Source of the DNA: Exiguobacterium sp. s146
Lineage (GTDB): Bacteria; Bacillota; Bacilli; Exiguobacteriales; Exiguobacteriaceae
Direction of reading: 5' to 3'
NCBI RefSeq assembly: GCF_018618415.1
Contig: NZ_JACSMA010000001.1
Location: 248,001 to 312,000, forward strand
DNA: 64,000 nt
Shown here: piece after piece, positions 29,114 to 39,180 of the stretch
Numbering within the stretch: the first letter of the stretch is position 1
Layout of the letters: each line of letters opens with the position of its first letter
The notes under the pieces: model-generated
What the model saw: only the letters and a program-made list of their open reading frames with translations
What the model was told of the DNA's origin: nothing
Databases searched by the model: none
Translations under genes and position numbers: made by a program

Positions 29114-30601
29114 ATGCGTTCCTTTTGGATTTTCGGCAATCAGTTGTCGCACGAGCTCGAGCTATTCAGACACATCGAGGAGGATGACGTCATTGTGATG
29201 ATCGAGGCGACATCCCGGGCGATGTGGCGCAAATATCATAAACAAAAGCTCGTCCTCATCTTCTCGGCGATGCGTCACTTCGCCGACGAGTTGCGCGACA
29301 AAGGCTACACGGTCGATTATCACGAGGCAGATTCGTTCCAAGACGCGTGGGACGACCACTTCACACGATATGAACCGAACGAGATTCATTACACCGCCGT
29401 CACCGACGCCGCGATGGAGAAGAAGTTGCAACAGTTCGGGAAAAAGCATAAGCTTGTCGAACATTCGGACGTCCCACTCTTCTACTTAACGAAACAGGAG
29501 GCCGTCGACACGATTGGTGACGTGCCGTGGCGGATGGACCGGTTTTATCGTCAGATGCGGAAACGGTTCGAGGTGTTGCTCGAGGATGGGAAACCGCGTG
29601 GTGGGAAATGGTCGTTCGATGCGGACAACCGCCAGCCGCCGAAAGACGGGCTGACGTTTCCGGCACCGATTCACTTCCGACCGGACGCGATCACAAAAGA
29701 CATCATTGAAAAAGTAGAACGAGATTTCGCCGACCATCCTGGAGACATCACGCCATTCGTCTGGCCGGTGACGCGCAGTGAGGCGCGCCGGGCACTGAAA
29801 CGGTTCATCAAGGAGCGGCTCGAGACGTTCGGTCCGTATCAAGACGCGATGCTGACAGACAATCAGGACATGTCGCATAGCCTGTTATCGTCTTCAATCA
29901 ACATCGGACTGCTGACTCCGGATGAAGTCGTCCAGGCAGCGGTGGAGTCGGACGCGCCACTCGCCTCGGTCGAAGGGTTCGTCCGTCAAATCCTCGGCTG
30001 GCGAGAGTATATGCGCGCCGTCTACATGGCCTCGATGCCGGGATATGAGTCGGTCAACACGTTCAAGCATGAGCGCGACTTGCCACACTATTTTTGGGAC
30101 GCCGAGACGGACATGAACTGCATCCATCAGAGCGTGAAACCGGTCATCGAGAAGGCGCACAATCATCACATTCAACGGCTCATGGTGCTCGGCAACTTCG
30201 CGACGCTGTTCGAGGTGTCGCCGCAACAGACGAGTGACTGGTTCAACGAGTTGTATATCGACGCTTATGACTGGGTCGTGCTACCGAACGTACTCGGGAT
30301 GGCGCTCCATGCCGATGGCGGAAAATTGGCGACCAAGCCGTATGTCGCTTCGGGCAAGTATATCGACAAGATGAGCGACTACTGTAAAGGTTGCAAATAT
30401 AACCCGAAACATACGACCGAAGAGGACGCGTGTCCGTTCAACGCCCTCTATTGGAATTTCATCGACAAGCACGAGGAGCGGTTCGCGAAGAACCAGCGCA
30501 TGAAGATGATGGTTCGTAACTGGCAAGGGCGGGACGATGCCGTCAAAGCGGATATCTTGGCGAAGGCGAGACAAACACTCGACGACACCGACTCTTTATG
30601 A
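29114..30601 (+). CDS. Fe-S cluster photolyase/cryptochrome (PhrB / FeS-BCP type)
   Basis: A 495-residue cryptochrome/photolyase-related protein of the iron-sulfur bacterial class. Opening residues FWIFGNQLSHE form the N-terminal antenna domain; the FAD domain contains FVRQILGWREYMR near residue 293 and the HHIQRLMVLGNFATLF segment. Four Cys are in the expected places: MNCIHQS near 336, then CKGC near 424-427 and EDACPF near 440. Family members repair (6-4) photoproducts or act as blue-light sensors. AGGAGGGGA precedes the ATG. It is a single-gene unit. Confidence 0.88.
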   Translation: MRSFWIFGNQLSHELELFRHIEEDDVIVMIEATSRAMWRKYHKQKLVLIFSAMRHFADELRDKGYTVDYHEADSFQDAWDDHFTRYEPNEIHYTAVTDAAMEKKLQQFGKKHKLVEHSDVPLFYLTKQEAVDTIGDVPWRMDRFYRQMRKRFEVLLEDGKPRGGKWSFDADNRQPPKDGLTFPAPIHFRPDAITKDIIEKVERDFADHPGDITPFVWPVTRSEARRALKRFIKERLETFGPYQDAMLTDNQDMSHSLLSSSINIGLLTPDEVVQAAVESDAPLASVEGFVRQILGWREYMRAVYMASMPGYESVNTFKHERDLPHYFWDAETDMNCIHQSVKPVIEKAHNHHIQRLMVLGNFATLFEVSPQQTSDWFNELYIDAYDWVVLPNVLGMALHADGGKLATKPYVASGKYIDKMSDYCKGCKYNPKHTTEEDACPFNALYWNFIDKHEERFAKNQRMKMMVRNWQGRDDAVKADILAKARQTLDDTDSL

Positions 30602-30612
30602 GTCGGTTTTTT
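30587..30612 (+). terminator. Terminator of the photolyase gene
   Basis: ACCGACTC pairs with GAGTCGGT around the last codons and stop, followed by TTTTT. Confidence 0.8.
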
Positions 30613-30631
30613 ACGTTGTCTTCACAAACTT

Positions 30632-30660
30632 TTGCATGCCCTTCACGACCGCTTTACATT
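30632..30660 (+). promoter_or_regulatory. SigA-type promoter of the glpP-ugp operon
   Basis: TTGCAT and TACATT are separated by exactly 17 bases, 140 bases upstream of glpP, leaving room for a regulatory leader. Confidence 0.6.
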
Positions 30661-30728
30661 CATTCGGTACAATATGACTTGTGAGACCCCTCATGCCAAG
30701 TGAATAGCAACCGGTAGAACATTCGAGA

Positions 30729-30782
30729 GACCAACAGAAGACCGTACGTCGATGACGTTCTGTTTCTGTTGGTCCTTTTTTC
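30729..30782 (+). promoter_or_regulatory. glpP leader: Leader terminator, probable GlpP antitermination target
   Basis: GACCAACAGAA and TTCTGTTGGTC form a perfect 11-bp stem followed by TTTTTT, ending 18 bases before the glpP start and inside the transcript. An intrinsic terminator in front of an operon whose first gene is the glycerol-3-phosphate-responsive antiterminator GlpP points to autoregulation: with glycerol-3-phosphate bound, GlpP would let transcription continue into the uptake genes. Confidence 0.75.
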
Positions 30783-30800
30783 TAGGGAAGGATGATTCAA

Positions 30801-31384
30801 GTGAATGAAACGCTCCGCACGATCGGACAAGAGAAGATGATCGCCTCCATCAAATCACCGAAACAACTCGAGACATTCCTTCAGTCGGATGTGACGACGA
30901 CGTTCCTCATGATGGGGACGCTCAGCACGCTCGACCGCTATGTCGCCCATTTGAAGCGGGAGAAGCGGACCGTGTTCTTGCACGCCGAACGGATCAACGG
31001 CATCAGCCTCGACCGGGACGGCATTGACTATTTGGCGAAACGTGTCGGTGCCGATGGCATCGTGACGACGAAGGCGTCTGTCATTCAACACGCCAAACGG
31101 GCCGGCCTGATGACGGTGCAGCGTCTGTTTCTCGTCGACTCGGACGCCATCTCGTCGGGCATCAAGATGGCGAAGGAGCAACAGCCGGACGCGCTCGAAC
31201 TGATGCCGGGTCTGATTCCGAGCGTCATCGAACACGTTGCCGAACACATCTCGCTCCCAATCGTGACGGGTGGGATGATCCGGAAGCCGATTCACGTGCA
31301 TGAAGCACTGTCCCACGGGGCGTTCGCCGTCTCGACCGGAGACGAGCGGCTCTGGGCGTCTCAAGGAATGAAGGAGGATGTCAT

Positions 31385-31388
<4 letters not shown>
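30801..31388 (+). CDS. glpP: Glycerol-3-phosphate responsive antiterminator GlpP
   Basis: A 195-residue TIM-barrel-like RNA-binding protein. Diagnostic segments are VFLHAERINGISLD, DGIVTTKASVIQHAK, LMTVQRLFLVDS, LELMPGLIPSVI and VTGGMIRKPIHV. It senses glycerol-3-phosphate and prevents termination in leader RNAs. The GTG start was chosen for AAGGA 8 bases upstream; an ATG 9 bases earlier is too close to it. The stop overlaps the ugpC start (ATGA), which ties regulator and transporter into one operon. Confidence 0.88.
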
Positions 31389-32472
<1,084 letters not shown>

Positions 32473-32476
<4 letters not shown>

Positions 32477-33378
32477 CGGTCGCCTTACCGAGACAGCGCG
32501 TCCGGACCCGATTGTCGGACGCGGCGAGCGGACTGCTTTACTTATCCCCATCGATTGCGCTATTCGGCATCTTCCTCGTCTATCCGCTGTTCCGGACGAT
32601 TTACTTGAGCTTCTTTCAAACGGACACACAAGGAACGCCACTTAGCTACGTCGGCGGCGAGCATTACGCCAAGCTGTTCACGAGCGCCTCGTTTTGGCAG
32701 AGCATTCAGGCGACGGTCGGCTTCGTTCTGTTGACCGTCCCGCTCACAATCATCATCGCGCTCGGTCTGGCGCTCCTCGCCAACGAGAAGCTGCGCGGCA
32801 TTGGCATCTTCCGGACGGCATTCTCGGCGACGATGGGGATGAGCGTCGCGGCCTCATCGGTCATTTGGATGTTTATGTACAACCCGTCCATCGGCATCTT
32901 CAACCGTTTCTTGGAAGCGGTCGGAGCGAGTGAGGTGCAGTGGCTCCTCGACCCGCAGTACGCGCTCCTATCCGTGTCGCTCGCGACCGTCTGGATGAAC
33001 ATCGGCTTCACGTTCTTGATTCTTCTCGGCGGGCTGCAAAACATCGACCGGACGCTGTATGAGAGTGCGGACATCGCCGGGACGAATTACTGGACCCAGC
33101 TCCGGGCCATCACGATCCCAATGCTGTCGCCGACGCTATTCTTCGTCGGCATCATCTCGCTCATCAATGCGTTCCAGACATTTGGGCAAATCGACTTGCT
33201 GACGAAAGGCGGGCCGACGAACTCGACGAACGTCATCGTCTACGCCATCTATAAGGACGCGTTCATCAACTATAACGTCGGCGGGGCGAGCGCGCAGGCT
33301 GTGCTCTTGTTCCTCGCGGTGCTCCTGTTGACGTGGCTCCAGTTCAAGCTCGTCGAAAGGAAGGTGCATTACCAATGA
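32473..33378 (+). CDS. ugpA: ABC transporter permease UgpA
   Basis: A 301-residue MalF-like permease with six membrane helices. The EAA loop that contacts the ATPase is YESADIAGTNYWTQLRAITIP near residue 195. It overlaps ugpC and ugpE by ATGA junctions, so the three are translated together. Confidence 0.88.
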
Positions 33379-34184
33379 CGCTCCGGAAAATCATCACGTA
33401 TGCGCTTCTCATCTTGAGTGCGGTCGTCATGCTGTTCCCGATTGCCTATGCCTTCTCAATCAGCCTGATGGATGGGAGCGAGGTGTTGAAAGGGAAGCTC
33501 ATCCCGCGTGACGTCACGTTCGACAACTATATTGCCGCGTTCGAGCGCATCCCGCTCCTGACGTACTTATGGAACAGTCTCGTCGTCGCGCTTCTCGTCA
33601 TGGTCGGTCAGGTCGTCTTGTCGAGCCTCGCCGCCTTCGCGTTCGTCTTCATCGACTTCAAAGGAAAAGGGCTCATCTTCATGCTCTTCCTCGCGACGAT
33701 GATGGTGCCGTGGGAAGCGACGATGGTACCGAACTTTTTGACGATTCAGTCGCTCGGCTGGCTCAACTCGGTGTGGGGGCTGTCGGTGCCGTTCTTCGCG
33801 CTCGCGTTCGGGACGTTTTTGCTCCGGCAACAGTTCAAGACGATTCCGTACGAGATGTACGAGGCGTCGCAAATCGCCGGCATCAGCCGCTTCCGCTTCT
33901 TTTGGAACGTCGTCTTGCCGGTATCGAAGACGCCGCTCGTCACGTTGTCGGTATATAGCTTTTTGACGACATGGAACATGTACTTATGGCCGCTCCTCGT
34001 CACGAACACGGAGCAGGCGCGGACGGTGCAGATCGGGATTAAACAGATGCAGTCGAACGAGGTCGCCTCGGATTGGGGCGTCGTCATGGCGGCGGTCATC
34101 CTGATTATCATCCCGACGCTACTACTGTTATTCGCAGGACAAAAGCAGTTACAAGAAGGTCTGACGCAAGGTGCAATCAAATAA
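33375..34184 (+). CDS. ugpE: ABC transporter permease UgpE
   Basis: A 269-residue MalG-like permease with six membrane helices; the EAA loop is YEASQIAGISRFRFFWNVVLP near residue 161. The start at 33375 overlaps the ugpA stop and has AAAGGAAGG upstream; a longer open frame inside ugpA is not real coding. Confidence 0.88.
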   Translation: MTLRKIITYALLILSAVVMLFPIAYAFSISLMDGSEVLKGKLIPRDVTFDNYIAAFERIPLLTYLWNSLVVALLVMVGQVVLSSLAAFAFVFIDFKGKGLIFMLFLATMMVPWEATMVPNFLTIQSLGWLNSVWGLSVPFFALAFGTFLLRQQFKTIPYEMYEASQIAGISRFRFFWNVVLPVSKTPLVTLSVYSFLTTWNMYLWPLLVTNTEQARTVQIGIKQMQSNEVASDWGVVMAAVILIIIPTLLLLFAGQKQLQEGLTQGAIK

Positions 34185-34199
34185 TAGGGGGAAACGTTC

Positions 34200-35510
34200 A
34201 TGAAAAAGACAGCATTATTCGCAGGGTTGGCCAGTTCGGTGTTATTGCTCGGGGCATGTGGCAGTCAAGAGGCGGAAGAGGCCGCGGCGACCACGACGAC
34301 GGATGGGAAGACGGAAGTCATCTTCTGGCACGCGATGAGCGGGGACTTGGAGACGGCGCTTAATGATCAAGTCGACGCCTTCAACGAGTCGCAAGAAGAG
34401 TATGAAGTGAAGCCGGTGTTCCAAGGCACGTATGAAGAGGCGCTCACGAAGTTCAACGCCGTCGCAGGGTCACCGGACGCACCGGCCATCATGCAGACGT
34501 TCGAGGTCGGCACGAAGTATATGATCGACTCGAACAAAATCACGCCGGTCCAAGAGTTCATCGATAAAGAGGACTTCGATACGAGCGTTTGGGAAGAGAA
34601 CATCTTGAGCTATTACCAAGTCGACGGCAAGCAGTACTCGATGCCATTCAACTCGTCGACGCCGGTGCTCATCTACAACAAGGACGCGTTCGAGAAAGCG
34701 GGCCTCGACCCGGAAAAGGCGCCGCGGACATATGACGAGTTGAAGCAAGCGGCGAAGGCGCTGACGACCGATGGCCAGACCGGCTTCACGATGCTCAACT
34801 ATGGCTGGTTCTTCGAACAGCTCGTCGCCGCGCAAGGCGGGTTATATGTCGACAACGACAACGGCCGTAGCGGGGCACCGACGAAAGCCGTCTTCGATGG
34901 GGCAGAAGGGCAGAATGCCTTCAACTTGATTAAAGAGATGTACGACGACAAGACATTCATGAACGTCGGTCAAAACTGGGATGACATGCGCGCCGCCTTC
35001 CAATCAGGGAAAGTCGCGATGTATCTCGACTCATCGGCCGGGATTCGTACCGTAGCGGACAACGCCGATTTCGAGGTCGGGGCGTCGTACTTGCCGGTCC
35101 CGAACGAAGCCGATCGTGAAGGTGTCATCATCGGTGGGGCCTCGCTCTGGATGGGTGACGGCATCGCCGACGAGACGAAGCAAGGCGCGTGGGAGTTCAT
35201 GAAGTATGCGGCCTCGAAAGAAGCACAGGCCAAATGGCACGTCGACACCGGCTACTTCGCAATCAACCCGGACGCGTATGACGAGCCGGTCGTTAAAGAG
35301 ATGTGGGCCGAGTACCCGCAACTGAAAGTGACGGTCGACCAATTGAGTGAGACGAAAGCGTCACCGGCGACACAAGGCGCGCTCATCTCGACGTTCCCGC
35401 AGTCACGCCAGAGCGTCGTCAATGCGATGGAGAGCCTGTATCAAGGTGTCTCGGTCGAAGAGGCGTTGAAGCGCGCAGCTGACGAGACGACTTCCACCTT
35501 GGGGCAATGA
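34200..35510 (+). CDS. ugpB: Glycerol-3-phosphate binding lipoprotein UgpB
   Basis: A 436-residue extracellular solute-binding protein with lipobox LGAC (Cys20). The mature start EVIFWHAMSGDLETALN and FQGTYEEALTKF are typical of UgpB-like proteins that capture glycerol-3-phosphate or glycerophosphodiesters. TAGGGGGAAA precedes the ATG. It follows ugpE by 15 bases and precedes ugpQ by one base. Confidence 0.88.
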   Translation: MKKTALFAGLASSVLLLGACGSQEAEEAAATTTTDGKTEVIFWHAMSGDLETALNDQVDAFNESQEEYEVKPVFQGTYEEALTKFNAVAGSPDAPAIMQTFEVGTKYMIDSNKITPVQEFIDKEDFDTSVWEENILSYYQVDGKQYSMPFNSSTPVLIYNKDAFEKAGLDPEKAPRTYDELKQAAKALTTDGQTGFTMLNYGWFFEQLVAAQGGLYVDNDNGRSGAPTKAVFDGAEGQNAFNLIKEMYDDKTFMNVGQNWDDMRAAFQSGKVAMYLDSSAGIRTVADNADFEVGASYLPVPNEADREGVIIGGASLWMGDGIADETKQGAWEFMKYAASKEAQAKWHVDTGYFAINPDAYDEPVVKEMWAEYPQLKVTVDQLSETKASPATQGALISTFPQSRQSVVNAMESLYQGVSVEEALKRAADETTSTLGQ

Positions 35511-35511
35511 C

Positions 35512-36195
35512 ATGTTGATTTACGCCCATCGCGGCTATAGCGCCAAATATCCAGAGAACACGATTAGCGCGTTCGAGGCGGCGCTCCCACACGTCGACGG
35601 CATTGAACTCGACGTCCAATTGACGCGCGACGGCCGCCTCGTCGTCATCCATGACGAGACGGTCGACCGGACGACGAACGGGAGCGGTTATGTGAAGGAC
35701 ATGACACTCCGGCAGCTCCGCTTGCTCCGGACGGAGAGCGGGGAACGCATCCCGACGCTCGAGGAAGTGCTGCTTCTGATTGAAAAATCCGACGTCACGC
35801 TCAACATCGAGTTGAAGACGGATCAATTTGACTATGATGGCATTGAATATCTCGCCTGGCTCGCCGTTACCGAGTTCAAGCTAGAAGAGCGCGTCGTTTT
35901 CTCCTCGTTCAATCTGGACACGCTCGTCCGGTTGCGGGACGTCGCCCGAGACGCGAGAATCGCCGTCTTGACCGGCGACGGTCATCCGCAACTGATGGAG
36001 CTCGTCGAACGGGTGGGGGCCGAGGCGGTCCATGCCCAGCCCGAGTTCGTCGGGACGGCAGATGCGAAGACGATCCGGGATCAAAATCGCTTGCTCCGTC
36101 TGTATACAATCAATGACCCGCATGAGCTGCCGGACATGACCGGTATCGACGCCATCATGACGGATGAGGTCGAGTTATTTCAACGTATCAACTGA
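35512..36195 (+). CDS. ugpQ: Glycerophosphodiester phosphodiesterase
   Basis: A 227-residue GDPD that splits glycerophosphodiesters into glycerol-3-phosphate and an alcohol. The catalytic start YAHRGYSAKYPENT, the metal pair ELDVQLTRDG and the HDETVDRTT motif are intact. There is no signal peptide, so it works in the cytoplasm on imported diesters. It is the last gene of the glpP-ugp operon and would supply the inducer of GlpP. Confidence 0.92.
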   Translation: MLIYAHRGYSAKYPENTISAFEAALPHVDGIELDVQLTRDGRLVVIHDETVDRTTNGSGYVKDMTLRQLRLLRTESGERIPTLEEVLLLIEKSDVTLNIELKTDQFDYDGIEYLAWLAVTEFKLEERVVFSSFNLDTLVRLRDVARDARIAVLTGDGHPQLMELVERVGAEAVHAQPEFVGTADAKTIRDQNRLLRLYTINDPHELPDMTGIDAIMTDEVELFQRIN

Positions 36196-36236
36196 ACGAA
36201 CCCCTTGAGAGACGTCTCTCAAGGGGTTCGTTTCTG
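36196..36236. terminator. Perfect 36-bp palindromic terminator shared by convergent genes
   Basis: The 18 bases from 36196 (ACGAACCCCTTGAGAGAC) are followed directly by their exact reverse complement, then TTTCTGTTCTTC. It ends the ugp operon and, on the other strand, contains the last codons of the convergent 56-residue gene. Confidence 0.88.
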
Positions 36237-36389
36237 TTCTTCTTTCTTCGGTGCATCACTAAAAGCGAAATACAACCCGACGCCAATCGCGAGCCCAATC
36301 AAATAGTTGTCGAGGGCGATGGCCAGCGAGACGCCGATGGCGAGGGCGAGCGGAAAGGCGCTGCTACCCGTCGTCTGTTTGTTGGACAT
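36219..36389 (-). CDS. Small two-helix membrane protein, 56 residues
   Basis: This short gene reads MSNKQTTGSS then LALAIGVSLAIALDNYLIG and LAIGVGLYFAF, ending in a charged tail KKEEQKRTP. Two hydrophobic stretches flank a DN turn. A GAAAGGAGG ribosome site lies upstream of the ATG at 36387-36389. The stop falls inside the shared terminator. It resembles the neighbouring 48-residue gene and is probably its paralogue. The function is unknown. Confidence 0.65.
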   Translation of the reverse strand: MSNKQTTGSSAFPLALAIGVSLAIALDNYLIGLAIGVGLYFAFSDAPKKEEQKRTP

Positions 36390-36438
36390 GGAGACTGCCT
36401 CCTTTCTCCACTTTCTACGGGTGTCACCGCAAAAAGTT

Positions 36439-36585
36439 TCACGCTTTCTTCTTCGTCCCTTGGAACGCGAAGAACATCGCGATACCGATGCCGAGCCCGA
36501 GCCACCAGTTATCGAACAACAGCCCGAAAATGAGGATAAAGGCGACGGCGACCGGAAGTGCCAAAAAGCCGCGTTGACGTTTCAT
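36439..36585 (-). CDS. Small two-helix membrane protein, 48 residues
   Basis: The protein begins MKRQRGFLALPVAVAF and has a second stretch WLGLGIGIAMFFAF after a DNWW turn, ending GTKKKA. The ribosome site AAAGGA lies upstream. The pattern LPVA-hydrophobic-DN-GLGIGIAMFFAF parallels the 56-residue gene downstream, so the pair looks like a tandem duplication. No family name is known to me. Confidence 0.65.
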   Translation of the reverse strand: MKRQRGFLALPVAVAFILIFGLLFDNWWLGLGIGIAMFFAFQGTKKKA

Positions 36586-36651
36586 CGGAATCCATCCTTT
36601 CTGACTTTCTCACTTTGACTGTTCCCGCTTTGCAGGTCGTTCATGCCGTAC

Positions 36652-36677
36652 AAAAAAAGACTGGCGTATGGCCAGTC
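36652..36677 (-). terminator. Terminator of the PAS kinase gene
   Basis: On the reverse strand GACTGGC pairs perfectly with GCCAGTC across a 5-base loop and is followed by seven T. Confidence 0.85.
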
Positions 36678-36679
36678 GC

Positions 36680-37846
36680 TTAGTCAGTCATTTCCTGTTC
36701 GGTGAGCAGCGTCGTGCTCGTCGTACTATGCGCGTACAAATAGATGGAAAACGTCGTCCCTTCCCCGTACACCGAGTCAGCGTGGATGCCCCAGCCATGC
36801 GCTTCGGCAATCCGTTTGCAAATGCGGAGGCCGAGACCTGTCCCTTTGATCGGGCGGTGCGCATCGGAATTGACGCGGTAATATTCGTCGAACACGTAGG
36901 GGATGGCGTCGCTCGGGATGCCGATGCCGGTATCACGGACTGATAACACATTCGTGTCACCCTCGCTTCCGACCTCGACTGTGACAGTCCCGCCTTCCGG
37001 CGAGTACTTGATGGCGTTCCCAATCAAGTTATGGAGCAACTGGAGCAGTTTCTCCTGGTCCGCCTCGATGGAGACGTCAGAAGCCGACAAGACGACGTCG
37101 TGGTTCGGGGAAGTCGCCTGATAGTGGGCGACGAGATCTTCGAGCACCGGTGTTAATTTGAACGTCGACAGCGTCAAGATGTCCTCGGAGTAGTTGACGC
37201 GCTGATAGTCGAGGAAGTTGTCGACGAGCCGTTCGAGCCGTTCGGCCTCGCGTTTGACAAGCGTCAACATCCCGTGCGTCTTGTCGTCGTCGTGATGTTG
37301 ATACATGAGCAGCTCGGCGTAGCCGTTGATGGCCGTGAGCGGGGAGCGGAACTCGTGCGACAGTTCGGCGAGGAAGGCGTCCTTTTGCTCCTCGAACCGG
37401 ACGGCGTCGGTGATATCTCGCCACATGAGAAAGGCACCGCGCGGCGTATGCGTAAAGTTGACGATGACTTGCATCGTCCGTTCACCGATGCGGAGTGATT
37501 TCGCCTCCATGCTCGGGCAACAGCCGTACCGATTCGTCATGAGCTCGTCCCAAAACACGGTCACGTCGGTCATGTCCGCGCCGTTCCGCTCAAACGCATG
37601 ATAAAAGAACCGGGTCATGTCTTCCGAACGCGAGAAACGCTGGCTGACCATCGACGGACAGATGGCACGAAGCTCATCGTTCGTATACAGATGGTTCCGG
37701 GTGAAGTCGATGTAACAGACCGCATCCTGAGCCTCTTCGACGATCGAGTGAATCGGTAACGTATGAGGAACGTGAAGCCGATGCATTCGCTTGGCCGTCG
37801 AACGACCATGGTACCGACGAGCCGGATAGAATGACTTGCGCTTCAT
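36680..37846 (-). CDS. Soluble PAS-domain sensor histidine kinase
   Basis: A 388-residue kinase with no membrane helix. A PAS-like domain (about 30-145, ending GAFLMWRDITDAVRFEEQ) is followed by the H-box LSHEFRSPLTAING near residue 166 and a HATPase domain with NLIGNAIKYSPEGG, RDTGIGIP and GTGLGLRICK. The N-terminus is rich in Arg and His. There is no response regulator next to it. The signal is unknown; the soluble form suggests a cytoplasmic cue. Confidence 0.85.
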   Translation of the reverse strand: MKRKSFYPARRYHGRSTAKRMHRLHVPHTLPIHSIVEEAQDAVCYIDFTRNHLYTNDELRAICPSMVSQRFSRSEDMTRFFYHAFERNGADMTDVTVFWDELMTNRYGCCPSMEAKSLRIGERTMQVIVNFTHTPRGAFLMWRDITDAVRFEEQKDAFLAELSHEFRSPLTAINGYAELLMYQHHDDDKTHGMLTLVKREAERLERLVDNFLDYQRVNYSEDILTLSTFKLTPVLEDLVAHYQATSPNHDVVLSASDVSIEADQEKLLQLLHNLIGNAIKYSPEGGTVTVEVGSEGDTNVLSVRDTGIGIPSDAIPYVFDEYYRVNSDAHRPIKGTGLGLRICKRIAEAHGWGIHADSVYGEGTTFSIYLYAHSTTSTTLLTEQEMTD

Positions 37847-38009
37847 AAGAACAACCTCCCTTCCTAATAGAGCTATATATAAACAAAAGTAGTATTCGAC
37901 ATACTCTTTTATTATACGCCATTTGGCAATGAATCCCCATCCCCCCGATAGACCTAGCTAGGAATGGACCGCAACCGGGATAATCGGTCAAAATACGCAC
38001 ATTTCTAGG

Positions 38010-38044
38010 AAAAAACACCTTCCTCGTGGGTTAGAGGAAGGTGT
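38010..38044 (-). terminator. Terminator of the SH3b-M23 gene
   Basis: On the reverse strand ACACCTTCCTC pairs with GAGGAAGGTGT and is followed by TTTTT. Confidence 0.9.
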
Positions 38045-38049
38045 TAGCA

Positions 38050-38766
38050 TTAGAACAACGTGTATGGGTTGACGCTATTGGCAGCCGTCGAGCTGCTGTA
38101 GACGTATTTATCTTTATGGATTTCGAAGTGGAGGTGGCTTCCGTACGAGTTGCCGGTGTTGCCGACCGTACCGATTCTCCCACCCTTGGCGATTTTCTGT
38201 CCTTTGACGACGTTCAAGCGGTCCAAGTGAGCGTAGACGGTCGTGTAGGCTTGACCGTCAACGGTATGTGTGACCATGACGTGGTTGCCGTAGGCACCAT
38301 AGTTACGGGCGACGATGACTTGACCGTACGCGGCGGATTGGACGGTCGTGCCTTTCGCGGCCGCCAAATCGATGCCGTTATGGAACGTATAGCCGTATTT
38401 GCCGCTCGCCGGGCCATAGCCTTGTGTCAGCGTGCCTTTCGTCGGAATCAAGAATTTGCCGGCTGTCGCCGTTTGTAGGGATGTGCTGCTATATTTTTTG
38501 ACATATGTACTCGAGACGTATTTGGTGCTGCCGTTATAATTGATTTTTGTCCATGATCCGGTCGCGCCGAGATACGTGAACGTTTGGCCGAGTTTGGCAC
38601 TGCCGACTTTTTGATAAGACGTCGATGGGCCGCTCCGCACGTTCAAGACGTTCGTCGTGACTTTGACTTTATACGATGTAGCTGCCTCTACCGGTGTCGA
38701 AGCGGGAATGGCCAAGCCGGAAACAAGAAGAGCGCCTAATGTGATCGTCATCAGTTGTTTTTTCAT
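38050..38766 (-). CDS. Secreted SH3b and M23 peptidase (cell wall hydrolase)
   Basis: A 238-residue exported protein. A signal peptide ends near TPVEAA; a bacterial SH3 domain (about 32-92, with LNVRSGPSTSYQKVG) is followed by an M23 metallopeptidase domain. The zinc ligands are present: HNGIDLA (HxxxD) and HLHFE (HxH), with the active-site His in TTVYAHLD. It should cut peptide cross-bridges of peptidoglycan. The ATG at 38764-38766 gives a proper signal peptide; a longer open frame adds an unlikely extension. Confidence 0.9.
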   Translation of the reverse strand: MKKQLMTITLGALLVSGLAIPASTPVEAATSYKVKVTTNVLNVRSGPSTSYQKVGSAKLGQTFTYLGATGSWTKINYNGSTKYVSSTYVKKYSSTSLQTATAGKFLIPTKGTLTQGYGPASGKYGYTFHNGIDLAAAKGTTVQSAAYGQVIVARNYGAYGNHVMVTHTVDGQAYTTVYAHLDRLNVVKGQKIAKGGRIGTVGNTGNSYGSHLHFEIHKDKYVYSSSTAANSVNPYTLF

Positions 38767-38844
38767 GATATGGTAAATCCTTTCAATTATGTAACAATGC
38801 GACAGAACAATGATAATTACCTTACAAAAAAATTTTACCATCAA

Positions 38845-39109
38845 AAAATAGATCCTAATATGTCATTTATATTTCAAAAAAGTATAATCGCTATGAAAAC
38901 GAGGATGTGTTGTTGAAAGTCTAGTTATATCAACGAAAATAAGATGTTCAACGTTTTGCTGGTAAACGAATATATGCCTAAAATTCAAAAAAAATCCGAT
39001 TTATCGCTGTTTAGCTTTTGAAAAACAGGGAAATATAAATTGTTTTGGAGAAAATCAAAAACCTTAAGAAAATCAGGTTTTCCTTACCACACCTCGTCTC
39101 AACAAAAAG
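38845..39109. other. AT-rich intergenic region
   Basis: About 265 bases (over 400 counting both flanks) that are far more AT-rich than the neighbours, with many A and T runs. No coding sequence or recognisable RNA was found. It probably holds the promoter of the SH3b-M23 gene, but no clear element stands out. Confidence 0.5.
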
Positions 39110-39136
39110 GAAAAACCGAGGCATCGGCCTCGGTCT
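39110..39136 (-). terminator. Terminator of the copL-mco unit
   Basis: On the reverse strand ACCGAGGC pairs with GCCTCGGT across a 4-base loop and is followed by TTTT. Confidence 0.75.
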
Positions 39137-39180
39137 AGCCTGTCTGCTTATAAGGAGAAGGTTGCATATTACCGTTTCAA

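Noticed and set aside
38767-38844. An N-terminal extension of the SH3b-M23 protein, and a WalR box in this region
   Set aside because: The extension would bury the signal peptide; no pair of TGTWAH hexamers with 5-base spacing was found.
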